Origin: Dendrophyllia cribrosa
Taxonomy: Eukaryota; Cnidaria; Anthozoa; Scleractinia; Dendrophylliidae
Direction of reading: 5' to 3'
NCBI GenBank assembly: GCA_024195265.1
Contig: JAJLRJ010000006.1
Coordinates: 971,501 to 1,035,500, forward strand
DNA: 64,000 bases
Shown: positions 44,085 through 57,520 of the stretch, piece after piece
How the letters are laid out: every line of letters starts with the position of its first letter
Position numbering within the stretch: the stretch's first letter is position 1
Translations under genes and position numbers: made by a program
Notes under the pieces: generated by a model
Told to the model about the DNA's origin: nothing
What the model saw: the letters and a program-made list of their open reading frames with translations, nothing else
Databases searched by the model: none

Positions 44085-44580
44085 ACACTAATTTCAAATT
44101 GTTAATGTTGCATCGGACAGTGCATTAATTGGAACTCGTAAGAATCTAGGAAATCAAGTTCAGTTCAAAACAAACCTTCCATCTCAAGATGATTAACATA
44201 AACTGGATGTTATAAATAAATAAAGTCAATTCACAAAGACAGAACAAACCGTTGCCATTTTTTATGATTTTTGAACGGCACAGGGTGAGATCGTGGGAAA
44301 TTTAGCCTAAATCTTTTAATTTGCAATCCATGCGGGTGTTGGAATCTCAGTTGTCAGTTACATTTTCGGCATTTCTCATCTCTCACTTAAAATCATATAT
44401 GGCTGTTTCAATTCCCCCAAGAGCTCGTTCGCAGGCTATCAACTACCTCACCGCACAATCCGAGTCTTTTTGGTTGTATATAATTTAGTTTTTTAACCCT
44501 CTGTACAGTCATTTTTCAGTTATGAAACATTTTTCTGACATCGGTGTCCATATAACCTACTTGTACTTATTTTTGGGAAC

Positions 44581-44844
44581 ATTATGTTTTAAGCCTCCTG
44601 TTTTTAAACAAAAAACCAAATACAATAAAACAACCAGTCTCTGGCAACTATTCGAGTTCGAAAACAACGTTTATTATTTACAACTTACGAAACGATAAAA
44701 AGAAACTTTTTAATTATGTTTTAAACTTCCTGTTTTTAAACAAAAAAAACATTACAATAAAACAACCGGTCTCTGGCAACTTTTCGAGTTCGAAAACAAC
44801 GTTTATTATTTACAACTTACGAAACGATAAAAAGAAACTTTTCA
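44581..44844 (+). repeat. Tandem duplication, 2 x 132 bp
   Basis: ATTATGTTTTAAGCCTCCTG..CTGGCAACTATTCGAGTTCG..AAACGATAAAAAGAAACTTT is repeated immediately with few mismatches. 600 bp beyond gene B. Confidence 0.93.
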
Positions 44845-44848
44845 ATTA

Positions 44849-46560
44849 TTTTTAACCTTAATCAGTGTTCGCTGCAAACTTTAATTTTTAACATAATTTT
44901 ATTCAAGCGTTCCATTTCTTTAACAAAAACTCTGGCTCTGGCAAAATGAGTTTTAAGGAGTATTTCCCCATCGAAGACTCGAGTTACTAAATGCAAATAT
45001 TCGTTGAAATATTCAACTTGCACTCGGGTAACCCAAAATCCTTTTATATTCCTTCACATAACTTTTTTTAAACACAAAATAGATGTATAAGTAATGCCCT
45101 CGGGCCGTACTCAAAACCTTTGGCACAAATTTTCTGTACACGGAACTCTGAGTGACGACGGCAAATAATAGCGGAGCTCCCACGGGCCCCATACTCATAG
45201 AGCCTATGCCCATCATTTTTCATGGTCATGGCTAGCGGAATGTTTCGCGGGCGGCGTGTGTAACATGTGTGTCCGTCGCGCAAGGCTAGCTTGCGGGCGC
45301 GTATGACATCGCAAAACATGCACGTATGACGCCACACAACATCCGGGATCTTAGCGATTTTGAAACCAAAGCGAGGCTTTGTTTTTAGCGCGGCTACATG
45401 GCCAATGTCACGTCAGCTGGGAAAACACTTTAGTTGGAGCTGTGTTTAGCGGAGAGAATCGTTCCGGTAAATAACTTATTTATTTTTTCCTACTTCAATT
45501 CTGACACAACGCGTGCAAAACCTAAATTATTCAACTCGATAATCTTCACAACTTTTTCATTCATAAACAAAAGAACTTTAATACTTTGCAAAGTGAGCTC
45601 ATTTCTATTGGTTTATGTCTCTCGGTAGAATAAACGGCTGTTGTGTTTGCTTCTGGTGAGGATAGAGAAATGTTCTTGCCCACAGCGAAGCCGTGGAAAG
45701 CTGAAGATTAACTTTAAAAACTTTTCAAATTTTTGTATAAAAGAAAAGTCGAGCGTAATTCATTCATAGCAGTGCGAAAGCTTAAACTGAGCTATTCTAA
45801 TTTAAAAATCATATTTTCTTGAATGAAAACTTACAGAATTTAGATAAAAGAAGGTAACAACTGCGAAATAAAAGCACTTTCAAACCGACGCTGAAACCGA
45901 GCAATGTAGTGAAAGTCCACCGATCGCGAAATTGCGTGTCTTAAAATTTATATTGACAACAAGCTAGTACAAAACTAGAATCAAATGAGAAATTTAAGCA
46001 AAACTTTTTTTTTAATAAAAATTAACAGAATCTCGATTAGAAGAAAAAAGAAACGGAAAAATAAGGACACTTGAATCAAATGGAGTCAAAGACTTTGTAA
46101 ACAATCGCAAGATTGTCTAATTACAGTATTTTTTAAGCCAAAAGACGCTTTGTAAAAAAAAACAACAACAAACGCCCAACAAACTATGAAATCAACAAAT
46201 CATAAAATCCAAACTTGTACTCGCCTTTTTGAGGAATAACATTGACCTTTAATTTTACGGCTGATTTCTCCTTCCACCCAGTAGTTTAATCTCTCTTTCT
46301 TCATTGAGTCTTTTTGATACCTCGTCTTTAGCGTGTTTTCGGATCTTTGTATGTCAGCCTACCGATCAGCCATTCATGGTGAAACGTTGCTGGTTTTCTT
46401 CATTGTTTTCTTCATTTGTGTCGTTAAATATTTTAGCTGGCCAATAAAATTCACTTTCGCTTTGGTAGCCTTCGTCTGGGTCCATAATTAACGAGTAAAT
46501 TCAATAAAACCAGGGCTTACAAGCTTAAAACAACGGAGTCACATCACTCACGAAAGCGTT
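44849..46560. other. Intergenic DNA, nothing recognised
   Basis: Includes a GC-richer patch at about 45100-45430 with an open minus frame that shows no domain pattern. It could be a repeat or an unannotated promoter-like island. Confidence 0.4.
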
Positions 46561-46917
46561 ACCGTGCCCGTGGGCAGAGATAGGAAAATCCGGACCGCGC
46601 TAAGAACCAAACAGATTGCAGGATTCGTTACCGTGCCCTCTTGGAAAAAAATAAAAGTCGTTATTTCCCTGCATTTTTTTCGCGGTTTGTTACTCAAGAC
46701 AGGGATACTAATAAAAGTATACTCAGAAGCCGCTATAGTGGAAAAAGAAGAGCTTTCATGGATAAAATCTTGCTTCGAGAAACTTCATAGGTTTTTCTCA
46801 ATGCGGCAGCGATGCGGAAGGTGTTTCTTACTTCGGGTTTCAGAACTGAAGAAGCAGAGATTTAAAGAATTTATATCTAATTAAACTGATATGCCTTACC
46901 GCTTAATGAATGTTTCA

Positions 46918-46975
46918 GTGCAGAATCTTTTATTTGGAGCGTTTCATCTTCACGAGTTGGCCTACAGGAGCATTT
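46918..46975 (+). repeat. Duplicated segment, copy 2
   Basis: GTGCAGAATCTTTTATTTGG + AGCGTTTCATCTTCACGAGTTGGC; see the copy in the gene B intron at 40985. Confidence 0.6.
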
Positions 46976-47048
46976 GATTTGTCAGAATGTCTCACTAACA
47001 ACATACGGTTCCACTTCAGTTTTTATTTGATTACTTAAATTTTCTAAA

Positions 47049-47223
47049 ATAGGCCATTTCCGAGTTACGTTATGCCTCGTTGTCAAAGCGAGGCTAGGTG
47101 CAAAACCTTTCATATGAAAATGAGTTTAATTTGCATTTGAATAAAAACTCATTTTCATATGAAAGGTTTTGCACCTAGCCTCGCTTTGACAACGAGTTGT
47201 AACGTAACTCGGAAATGGCCTAT
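47049..47223. mobile_element. Near-perfect palindromic MITE
   Basis: Arms ATAGGCCATTTCCGAGTTAC .. TTGCACCTAGCCTCGCTTTG (about 80 bp) around a 20-bp centre. Intergenic between B and C. Confidence 0.95.
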
Positions 47224-47429
47224 TGCGACGCAAAACATTCGACTCATTAATTTTTACGCGACCATTGTTTAACATGTCAACATATCTCGCCATCGGTTTC
47301 TCGAGTGAAAATAAACTTGAAATCACTTTATGCTTAAGGTTTTTTTTCCCATTCAGACCCACTTACTAAATGATAAGTCTATTTAAAAATACCAGTAATT
47401 ATTAGATTGATTTTGCAGCACCTTGATCA

Positions 47430-47835
47430 TATTTCAGTACGCTCTCAGCGGACTGAAATAGGTCCTCGACTACATATTTTTTGCCCCATCCTATACGGGG
47501 GTGATCCTCCCGAAAGGGGTACCTTTTTGAGGCTGGAGGTATATGAAAGTGTAGGGATTTCACGAAGAATAGGAAAGGGTAGGGAAAACACGAACTGAAG
47601 TAAAAAAAGGGTAGGGAAACTGCCATTTAAGTATTATAAAAAGGGCCTTTCAAAACATATCAAACAGACGCACGTAAAGGCTATATGGAAGGGGTATCAT
47701 TTTCAATGAAAGGTATATGAGAGGGGTACCTTTTCTCTCAAAAACGGTATATGTAAGGGTAAAGGTTCGGACCTTGGGGAGGAGCATCCCCCTACAAAAC
47801 TCTGTTGAGTACCTCCCCCCCCCCCCCCCCCGGGA
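47430..47835 (-). repeat. Poly(C)-terminated interspersed repeat
   Basis: Contains recurrent GGGGTACCTTTT and GGTATATGA words (47516, 47690-47760) and ends TTGAGTACCT + poly(C). It explains the poly(C) tracts at 26740 and 31140 as shorter members. Confidence 0.6.
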
Positions 47836-50800
47836 TTTTTTGTAACGCATTTTTGGTTGTACACAAATTGTGCTTGAAAAGCAAAGTCGAGAAAGGTCGG
47901 AAACTATAACCACCTGCTGTGAGCAGGTGGCATTTTTACCTCTAAGGTTATTTCGGGTAGCCAATACCCCTACCATTTTTTATTCCAAATTGTTATTACT
48001 GACTGTAGCCCTTGGGGTGGAATAAAGTTTGTTGCTAGGAATTTATTGTGGTGCAAGTTGCACGCACTTCCGAATTCCATTTGGCAAACACCATAGATGT
48101 AATCTTTCATTTTCATTAAAATTATAACAGTCAATACAAATTTTATAAATGTTAAGGCAGAAATAACTTAAAAAGTAATACTACAGAAAATGACGTGTGT
48201 GTTTCTTACGGAGAGAGGAAATTGAGCCTAATAGCGGACATTCCTTATAGGAGATAGGCCAAAAGGCACTTTGTTTTTTAAGGGGTTTAGCATATAGAAC
48301 ATACGTGTAGTTGTACCCGTCGATGTTCGTTAAAACAATTAATAGGAAAATGGCCCTTCTAGTTTTAGCAAGCAAGGTTTTCTATTAGGCATTGCTCTTA
48401 AAAATTGCCACCGGTAATGAAACAACTAACGAACGGTGGCTTTTAGCGATTTCTAGCCATTACACTTATCATAAAAATTGCAGTGCGACTTCCCACGCAA
48501 GCAAATAGTCAAGTTTCAGTTCAAACAATGAGCTTGACGGCCCTTTATCACTTTCCATAATACACCGCGATCTTATATGAATTTTGGGACCACGAAAATC
48601 AGCCAACATTCGCAGTGAAATTTTAGGTGGCTAGAAATCTGTTTCCATAGCGGAATCATCATGTGCCAATTTCAGTGAAATTTTCAATAATAATAATAAT
48701 AATAACAATAATAATGATTTCTCATTATAAATTTGTCATGCATGATTTTCAACTACGACAGAGAAAGTTTAGCAAATAATAAATAAATTATCACTGAAAT
48801 ACCAGTCGCGGTTTAATGCAACTGTTTTTTCGCTTTCGTTTGTGCGACATTTCATCGATAACAGCGCCAAACCAGAAACCACGAATTCCCTTCATACAAG
48901 TTCCAAGACATTAACTAAAAGGATATATCTTGAGAAAGAGATAAATACAAGCAGGTAAAGGAAATGACGTCACATTGTATTATAATTGAAATGGCATGTT
49001 TTTGGCAATCAAAGAAGTCGAAAGATTACTTTCTACGAAAAGCGAAACGCCGGAGGAGAGCTACCTTTTAAATTCTCAGGTACGTCTTTACGATAAACCT
49101 CGACTAACATTTCGAGTCTTTAGCGACCATGAATTCATTAACATTGTGTTTTTTACGGTGTTACCAACTATTTAACCATGCACTCGCCGTTATGAATACG
49201 AACCATTTATTTATTCATCATCTCATTTCTACGACTAGCATCAGTTAAACTATAGACTTTTTATTTGTCAAAATATTCATTCGTGTTAATAGACGATTCC
49301 GTTTGTTTTCTAAAAAAGTGAAAAAATGGATAGCAAGAAACAAGTAATGTTGTAGACAAATTGTAACTGATATTCAATCTTTAGAAGCCTGCTTTTAATT
49401 TGGGTGATCATTTAAAATATATATTAAACAATATACATGTATGACTGTATACTACACATTACAAAACGCATATGCCAAGCACTAATTAAAAAATAAGCAA
49501 TTATTTTTTGTTTGTCGTGTTGACAGTAAGAAAATTTTACTTTTGATTGGCAAAAACTACATGACATATAAGTCTGCGTGTTTATTCATTGATTCGCTGT
49601 CAATTGGAATGTGGCAACAACATATAGGCCCATATAGACTACAAACGTATAGGGGGATAAGCTTTATGACCCACAAAGACCGATAATTTGCTGGTCCAGT
49701 ATTTTTAGTTAAAGGGGATTTTTGTGAAAGCGTAGAAAGCTTTACTTTTTTAAAACGGGTTTTTAATGTAAATGACTTTTAAATTTTTAATCATCCGATG
49801 AAGCCATTTTTAACTGTCGGTGCTTTTAATTAAAAAAGCTGATAGTACAAAATAATCATTTCAATAAATATCTTCCAAAAGTAAGAAGACGCACTAAACG
49901 AGACCTTCATTTTTCAAAACAACATCGAAAATCCTGGACAAGCCTTGCCATTGTCATATGAGTCACATGTCTTACAGCAGTTAAGTTAAAAATAATAATG
50001 TACATGATATACATATTTCAAACTGACATGGAAACAAAAATGAACAAGCAAAATGGAAAAGTTTAACGTTGCAATGTAATGCTTATCACATAAATGTAAT
50101 GCTGATCATATGAATGTAATGCGCTCACGCGAGCTTTCCTAACAAAAATACTACTACAAAATCCCCATATCAGGGCGAAACGCATTAGCGCAACCGAGAC
50201 CGGAAGGCCGCATACATGGCTCGCTAACGCGTACGCCCTCAAATGTGGCTTTGCATAGTCTTAGCCTTGAATTCGGCTCCAAACTGAATGATCGTAAACG
50301 AAGTGAAACGAATATTTTGTTGCGATTTGTCTTTCAAATTGGTGATCATATGGTAAAATGCTTATTGACACGGGGAGGTCGAGCGCCTGGATGGAAAAAT
50401 ACTTGGCTGCGTTCATTGAGTGGCTTGGGGCCAAATATTTCCCCGTCCAACCTTCTAACCAAGTCAACAAATATTCATGTAGAGATTTATTTCTGATATT
50501 AGTCGTCAACAAACTGATAATCCGCTTCAATATATATATATTGTGAAGTATATATATATATATATATACTTCACAGCCAAGAGTTCAAGGTCTAAAGGAC
50601 ATCAACGTTTTCAGTGTATTTATTGCAGATTTGAAACATTCAGAAGGTGAGATTTTTTTTCGGAACTTATGAAAAGCAGTCGTTTGGGATATAAGATTTA
50701 TTGTTAACAAACAAAACAATATAGGCTCTTAGCTTAATACGCACGTATTTTAAAGGTGAACGTGTACGTTCGTTTGTACTGAGGAATTATTCTCTTACTT

Positions 50801-51140
50801 TCGATATTTCTAGATCTCTAAAATATATAATCAAACTGCATAGCGATAGCAATCAAACTTAATAGCGTTAGCAAAGCCTCTATTAAGCTTCCTCCACCAT
50901 TTTCCGGCATAGCGTGTTACTGGATCCGGTTCTTAAAACAAAATACGTAGTCGAAAATTAAAACAAAAACAGATCATGTCGAGGGTTTTTATATCATCTG
51001 AAATGCGCTTAAGTGGACGCTGCTTTGTTAAAATAAATTAGTACTTACGTTTATTAGTTTTAAACTTAAAGCAGTTGTATTATTTTGTCGGCACGGTGCG
51101 TTTCTACTTCATTATTCATGAGTAAATGAAGACTATTTTG
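47836..51140. other. Intergenic DNA
   Basis: AT-rich; a (AAT)n run at 48690, a small tandem of ATAAATGTAATGCTGATCAT words at 50080-50125 and a (TA)n palindrome at 50530-50575. No gene supported. Confidence 0.45.
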
Positions 51141-51145
51141 ACTAC

Positions 51146-51270
51146 TAAGGCCTACGGCAAACGTCGAACTTAACATGTGCCGAATCTAATTCAAATGAGT
51201 AAGAACAATAGATTTTGCTCATTTGCATTAGATTCGGCACATGTGAAGTTCGACGTTTGCCGTAGGCCTA
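51146..51270. mobile_element. Near-perfect palindromic MITE
   Basis: AAGGCCTACGGCAAACGTCG + AACTTAACATGTGCCGAATC and its complement, arms of about 55 bp with a short centre. Confidence 0.93.
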
Positions 51271-52524
51271 ACTGGCAAAAATCCGTCCGCCAAAATATCC
51301 AGAATGCTCCAAACCACTAATAATTTTTTAATGTAATACCTTTTATTTCTAAATAACGGTAGCACATTATTTTTCGTAGGCCTTTTTTTTTTTTCTTTCA
51401 CAGTATTAAACAATGTTATATCTTGTACACACAGTAGTGATAAATGATAAAGTTCGATTTTTAAGTAATTAGCAGAAAGCCTTTAACCTGTTGTTATTCT
51501 CCTCGCTATATAAATACTGTCAAACCTCGATGTAATCATTATCAAACACCAAACACGAGGAAGAACTAGATTGAAAAAACGAGACACATCCGAGTTTTTT
51601 TTTTAATCGAACTTCGAGATGTTTGAATACCAGATGAGTTTCCTCGATAAACCCAGCAAGGCTTCCGAAACTTCCTGCTCAATATTTAGTATGCTATTGC
51701 TCAAATGTAAAATCCTGTAAACTTGTTGATATTGGGCAAATAAATAAAATAAATATAAGTTCTCAAACTGATCATATAATACATAAAAATTGAAGAAATA
51801 AAATGGCCAATCATCTATGCTAATTAAGAGTGTTGAAAATGGTCCAAAATGACCAAAATTCAATGGTCCATGCACCCGCGGACGCAAAAGGCTAATTTTC
51901 GACTTATCGAAATTAAATAGGTCACTAAATAGGTTCTTTTGGTAAAATAAAAAGAAATTCGAAATTTTGCCTCTGTTCTCGGATTCTCGATATTTACAGA
52001 CATCCATTCGATCTTAAAAGATTGGGTTTCCAAACAAACGTCACGCTTATGATTTTCTTTGTTTAAATGATCAACCGTAATTGACTGGCAAATATTTGAC
52101 TAATCTTTAACTAACCCTTGCCTGATCCATGACTAATCTATGGTGGCCCAGTAGTCTCATAAGAAAATTAGATGAAATATTTCAAGACAGAAAAATACTG
52201 GCTAATTTCAATTATTATTATTACTAGCAGTAATCACAGATCATGGAGACGCGTTCGAAGGAATTTCCGGCGGAAATGAGCCCCTGAAAAAAAACCAATA
52301 GGGGCGGCCATTTGGAAGACCGTCCACCAAAAAATCTCAAATTTTACTGCACATAAACCACAGGACAACCAACACGAAATTAGAATTGCGTTCTTCGAAC
52401 GCGATTATTATTATTATATTATTATTATTATAATTGTATAATTGTAAAATAAGATTTTTTAGTTAGCTTGGTTATTAATAAAAAAAAATAATAATAATAA
52501 TTATTATTATATTATTATTATTAT

Positions 52525-52556
<32 letters not shown>

Positions 52557-53280
52557 TTTAAATGGAAAATTCTCAAGGCTATTATTTTTTATTATTATTT
52601 ATTATATTGTTATTTTTTTAAATTAAAAACAATGAAACTAAAAAAACATCATAATTTTATGCAAAAATGAAATGGAAAAATAAAAACAATAATAACTTGA
52701 TAACAAAACGACATGGAAAACCTGTGTGGAAAAATATCAATACTAAAATCAAATTCAAAAGCGTTTTGATTCTTACATGTTAATAAATTGGCCCAGCGTT
52801 CTCATAGAAATTAAGAAGTAAAATGATTTTCATATGTTGCGACGTGGCCCTATATTCTAATAGCTCTGCATACCTCGTGAGTGGCGACAGTCAATGATGC
52901 CGTATATCAGTTGCCAATTCACAGTTATACAGTGTAAGATGCATTACAGAGGGACAAAAAGCCACCATTTTCTTTTTACGCTGCAAATTGCAACTCAAAA
53001 TTAGCGAGACAGGTCGCTTTTCTCGTTGCCCGAGATACATGCTGACGGCGGCAATCCACGTTGTATCGAGGCAGGGGACTGGGCCTAAAGCTTGAGAGGT
53101 CGCGCTAAGCCGTGGATTCCAGCGCTGCTCATTTTGTGTTTACATAATAAGCTTATATTCATCTGGGGAGTGCTTGGTTTTATGCTGAAACGATGGTTCC
53201 TAGGAGACGTCAACAAGCCTGGGGAGAACTTGAGAGACAGACGAGGATCGACGCAATGGGACAAAAAGGCAAAGCTGGAG
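51271..53280. other. Intergenic AT-rich DNA
   Basis: Long (ATT)n and (TA)n stretches at 52395-52560. The open minus frame at 51603-52007 is low-complexity and shows no domain. Confidence 0.45.
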
Positions 53281-53287
53281 CGGCACC

Positions 53288-53488
53288 GCATGAACTTGTT
53301 GTTCAGAGGCTGGCAGCGGAGCCGGACAATAAACAAACCTACCAAGAGAATTTGTTCCTTTTGAATTTGGGAAACTAACGCTGCCCATTTCAATCTCACG
53401 GCCAGCACATGCGACATGTTAGTCTCGAACAGGTCTGTAAGTTTGTTTATTGTCCGTCTCCGCTGCCAGCCCCTGAACAACAAGTTAA
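53288..53488. mobile_element. Inverted-repeat element, 48-bp arms
   Basis: AACTTGTTGTTCAGAGGCTG + GCAGCGGAGCCGGACAATAA (53291-53338) and its complement with few changes (53440-53486), about 100 bp apart. Confidence 0.85.
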
Positions 53489-53879
53489 TTTGGCTTGAAT
53501 AACAGATTTGCTAAATCACTGGCTACACGTTCGTTTTTGTTCGAAGATTAATGTTTCGATTTCGATCAAACATTCTTCCAACAAAACATGTTATGCTGTG
53601 TTCACACTAGGGCGAAACATGTTTTGTCTGATCACGAATAAAACATGTTTCACTAGGGAAATTTGTTAACATCTGGCGGCGCACGCGAATCATGATCGAA
53701 ACATGTTTATTCTGAGCATGATTGAAACTACTTCGCGAGGTAGTTTCGATCTAAGCCAGACGTATAATTAATAACAATAATCAGCATAGAAAATTGCACG
53801 AACAACAAGTCCAAAGTGTTTGTTGCTTTTCGCGTGATTTTCAATAATTATTGTTATTATAATTTCAACCCGTGAGGTA

Positions 53880-54107
53880 TGTTTGAGTCTTTGACGTCAC
53901 TTTCTCCCATTCGCAACCAAGCCTTGGAACAAGGTTGATTAATGGCGGCCGTAAATTCTCGGAAATTAATGTTAAGATAAAATGACTTCTGACAGTCTGA
54001 TGTTCGTAATGGATTAAAATTTGGCAAGATAAGTAAGAAAGTCTAATAGTACACGAAAATGTAAGACAATGAAAATCAAAAATTTGATCATAGGGGCACT
54101 TTAAACA
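53880..54107 (-). repeat. Dispersed repeat, family 3 copy 2
   Basis: On minus begins TTAAAGTGCCCCTATGATCA; see the copy at 35395-35860 in gene B. Confidence 0.6.
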
Positions 54108-54490
54108 ACCAAGCTCCGCCGTATATTAATGATCTTTTGTCTATGAAAGTCGAATCTAATTACTTTCTGCGCTCTTCGACACAACTTCTTCTGTCAGTTC
54201 CTAAAGTCAACTAGCTGTTCTACCCTTGGGGGTCGCGCCTTTGCTTGTGCGGCACCTGTTTTATGGAACTCATTACCAGTGACTATAAGATCAAGTAGCA
54301 ACATATCAATTTTTAAAAAACGACTGAAAACATTTCTTTTTAAGAACGTCTTTAATTTGTGAACAATGGTTTGAATATTTAATTTTTAATCCTATTTTAA
54401 CTTTTCTCTTATTGTTAAGCGCTTTTGAATATTATTTTATAGTATTAGCGCTATATAAATTTATTAATTATTATTATTATTAATAGAAAT
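54108..54490 (+). mobile_element. LINE 3' fragment
   Basis: Broken translation shows PPYINDLLSM and then LGGRAFACAAPVLWNSLP, NISIFKKRLKTFLF, stop: the conserved C-terminus of CR1/Jockey-type reverse transcriptase ORFs (G.RAF..AAP.LWNSLP). Followed by an AGCGCTATATAAAT stem region and (ATT)n tail. Confidence 0.8.
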
Positions 54491-56215
54491 TTGTTAATGG
54501 ACAAAAAAGAGCCATTTCTTCAAAAATCCAGAGGACCTTTTTTAGTTTATTGACCATTTTCTATTGTTTAAATATCCATGCATTTATTGCAAAGCGTCCC
54601 TTAGGATATGACTGCTAGTTTTATGCGAGTCAAGCATTAATTTTATTTTTACAATATTCATGCAGTAAATCCTCTCTGAATATTGAAACAATAGACATTT
54701 GTTATAATAAAGTTCATTAAACTTTTTCTGTTGTTTCAATATTCATGCACTTTTTCTCAAGCGTATGCGCGTTTTAGGAAGTGGAAGTACGTGATTATTC
54801 TTTGCAACTTTCAAGGTTTGAGGTCTTGTAGAAACAGAGTAAATCCCCTCTGAATATTGAACAATAAAAATTTGTTAATGAGCAAAAATGAGCTATTTTT
54901 TTCAGATACCACACAGCTCTTTTCTATTGTTTCAATATTCATGCGTTTGTTCGCAAGCGTCCCTTGAGATTTGAATACAATACAATACAACAATACAATA
55001 ACTTTATTTAAGCACGGTAAAAAGAATCATCAGGCATAAGAAAAATAATTAATAAACTACTAACTAATGCTAATATCAAACAATAAAAAATCTAGTTAAA
55101 ACAATACTAATAAAGCTCTAATTTAGTTAACTGGTTAATTCTTAAAAAAAGATGCCTGCTTTCCATGAATGCCGTGCAATACAAGGATTATCGTTCATTT
55201 TGAAAGAAATCTCTGCAGCTGGATTAAATTTAAAAGAGGAGAGAGTTCGCGCTTGCCGCAGCTCAACAGGTAGACTATTCCACAGTACCGAACCTCTATA
55301 AGTGAAACTGTTTTTGACAAAGTTGGTTCGGGGCAGTGGAGTAGCTAACTTGCCCTCGGAGTTCCTAAGAGAATAATTAGAGATTTCACTTCGATATGTA
55401 AACATCGTATGAAATATTGTGGAGCGAGGCCATTTAGTGACTTGTAAACATAAACCGCTGTTTGAATATTTCATTGCATTTCTAATTTTTTTCCAACCCA
55501 AAGATATAAAAAGATCGTTAGCACTGGTATCATAAGGAAGGTCAAGATACAGGCGGCACGATTTTGAAGTTTCTGGAGTTTAGTTGCAATGGAAAATGAG
55601 GTTGCACTAAGGCGTTATAAATAGATAGAAGTATTTCAAATGAAACGAAAGGCCGACTTCTCTTTAAAATACCAATGCCAGAAGCAATCATTTTTGAGAT
55701 TTTATGGACGTGAACATTCCAGGACAGATTCTCGTCCACATGAAACCCAAGAGATTTAGTAGATGCAACATGTTTTATAGAGGCAGTATCAATAAAAAGA
55801 GACGGGATTGTATCAAATGTCTTTAACCTTTGCCTAGACCCAATCAACACAAACTCCGTTTTCGACTTATTGAGAGTCAAATTATTTGCTATTAGCCATT
55901 CGTTGACTTTGGCTAGGTCCGCGTTAAGAACACTTTCAAGGTGTGCAACGCTATCACTAGCAAAAGTTAAGTGCGTATCGTCTGCATACATGCATCCTAT
56001 ATTGAACATTAGAGAGACAGTTCGGTATATCGTTTATATAGAGTATAAAGAGAAGAGGACCAAGAATAGTACCTTGAGTACTGCTTTCCTTGCGCGCGTT
56101 AGTAACAGTGGGGTCACGTGATCATTCTTTGCAACTTTCAAGGTAAGAGCTCTTGTAGAAACTGAGAAAATTCCCCTCTGAATATTCAAACAATAGAAAT
56201 TTGTCATAATGCAAA
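54480..56215 (+). repeat. About 176-bp tandem repeat split by a LINE
   Basis: Words CCCTCTGAATATTGA, CAATAGAAATTTGTTA, TTTCAATATTCATGC and CAAGCGTCCCTT recur with a period near 176 bp at 54480-54970. One further unit follows after the LINE at about 56115-56215. Confidence 0.75.
54972..56110 (-). mobile_element. LINE with reverse transcriptase remnant
   Basis: Minus strand, 5'-truncated. Shows GSSTQGTILGPLLFILYIND, a frame change, then YADDTHLTFA (catalytic YADD near 55980), NNLTLNKSKTEF and SLGFHVDENLSW; after another break SVLWNSLPVELRQARTLSSF near the end. The 3' end is an (ATTGT)n tail. CR1/L2-like reverse transcriptase; no endonuclease seen. Confidence 0.88.
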
Positions 56216-56395
56216 AATACGTCGAAGAGTGCGGCCGAAAAAAATCCGTTTTCCCTCGGTCGGATTGTAAACCGGCTTGGACAGGAGCGATCCTGAATAC
56301 AGAGAGCGATACACGAGACACGTGAGGTCACGTGAGGATCGCGCGCGTTGGACCTGTTTCGCGCATCTTCCTGCGTGTATCTGCTTTTCGTGCAC

Positions 56396-56421
56396 CCCCC
56401 CCCCCCCCCCCCCCCCCCCAT
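56396..56421 (+). repeat. Poly(C) tract
   Basis: About 25 C in a row after GTGCACC. It creates glycine- or proline-rich false reading frames on both strands. Confidence 0.9.
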
Positions 56422-56519
56422 TCCCCAATATATCTTCTGTAGGAATTGTAGGAAGGTAATCAACAAAACAACTAATGGTCTCAACAGACGCCATGAACAT
56501 TAACCAACTTAGTTTGTTC

Positions 56520-57240
56520 TTGTGGTTGAAATTTTAAGTCAACTCAATGCATAAACAGGCGCGCTTTGTCAGCCAGTCAATCAAGAGCGAATAATTATCC
56601 AGTTTTGATCGACAACCATAAACTCACGGCCCTCTTGATGTAACGCCAAATTGTGCTCAGTACAGTTTGCACGCTGGTTATATACCAGTTATTGTCGGTG
56701 TCGGTACCTATAAAAAGGTTTTATCCCTCAGTTATGTTAGGTTTTATTCTCCTCAATTATGTTAGGTTTATTTATTTATGTTAGGATTAAGAATAAAAAT
56801 TGACCGAACAGTCCAGAAGGACTTCCCTTTAAATGTTTGGTTCATTTTGCACTTTTATTGACATAAGTTTCTACCTAAAATGAGTTTTTAATGTGCGCTC
56901 TCCTTATTTATCGAGCACGTATAAAAACTTATAAAAAAGCTCAGTTTAATTCATTCAACGACGACAAGCTTTTGGAAGAAAACAGAACAAAATATAATAT
57001 CTGTCACCCTCATGCAGTTAGCGAATCTGTTATTCAAGGCAGGTGCGGAGGAGAGAAGGAAAATAAATAAAAATTGTACAGTTATAAAGTAACCTGCACA
57101 GTAGTTATATTATACAATGGTTTACGCTTTTTAAATCAGAACCCCAGGCAACCTTTTCATCTAATAATAAATAAATCATTTTGCAGATGGCGTAGTTATG
57201 TATTTACATAGAAGGCCCATTTTTAAAGGGAGTCATTTTA
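56520..57240. other. Intergenic DNA, nothing recognised
   Basis: A TATGTTAGGTTT word occurs three times at 56740-56790; no gene or element supported. Confidence 0.4.
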
Positions 57241-57520
57241 GTACGTGTGTGTGACCATTTAAATAAAAAATCTTCAGCAGTACTTTCCTGTGTTACTGTT
57301 TATTATGCTGTTCAAAGTGGTTCAATCTTACTTTTAAGTCTGTGGATGAAATCCTAAAGTGTGATCATTCAAATGGAAGTTATTGAGCAATACTTTCCTG
57401 TGGTACTGTTTATTATGCTGTACAAGGTGGTTCTAACTTTTAAGTCTGTGGATGAAATCCTAAAGTGTGATCATTCATTTGAAAGCTATTGAGCGGTACT
57501 TTTCAATGGTACTGTCGGTT
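57240..57520 (+). repeat. 106-bp satellite, inverted small block (about 2.5 units)
   Basis: CAGTACTTTCCTGTGTTACT + GTTTATTATGCTG..TCTGTGGATGAAATCCTAAA..GTGTGATCATTCAAATGGAA, the same unit as in the main array but on the opposite strand. Separated from it by 550 bp of unrelated sequence. Confidence 0.88.

Noticed and set aside
46374..46446. Signal-peptide-like ATG (MVKRCWFSSLFSSFV) as first exon of gene C
   Set aside because: No good donor in phase 1 and 17 kb from the discoidin exon; 61919 fits better.
46564..46884. 106-codon + ORF in intergenic DNA
   Set aside because: No recognisable domain or similarity to neighbours; no promoter or splice signals that I can defend.
51603..52007. 134-codon minus-strand ORF
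   Set aside because: AT-rich, Phe/Tyr/Leu-biased, no motif, no splice context.
53092..53364. 90-codon + ORF
   Set aside because: Overlaps an inverted-repeat element and shows no domain.
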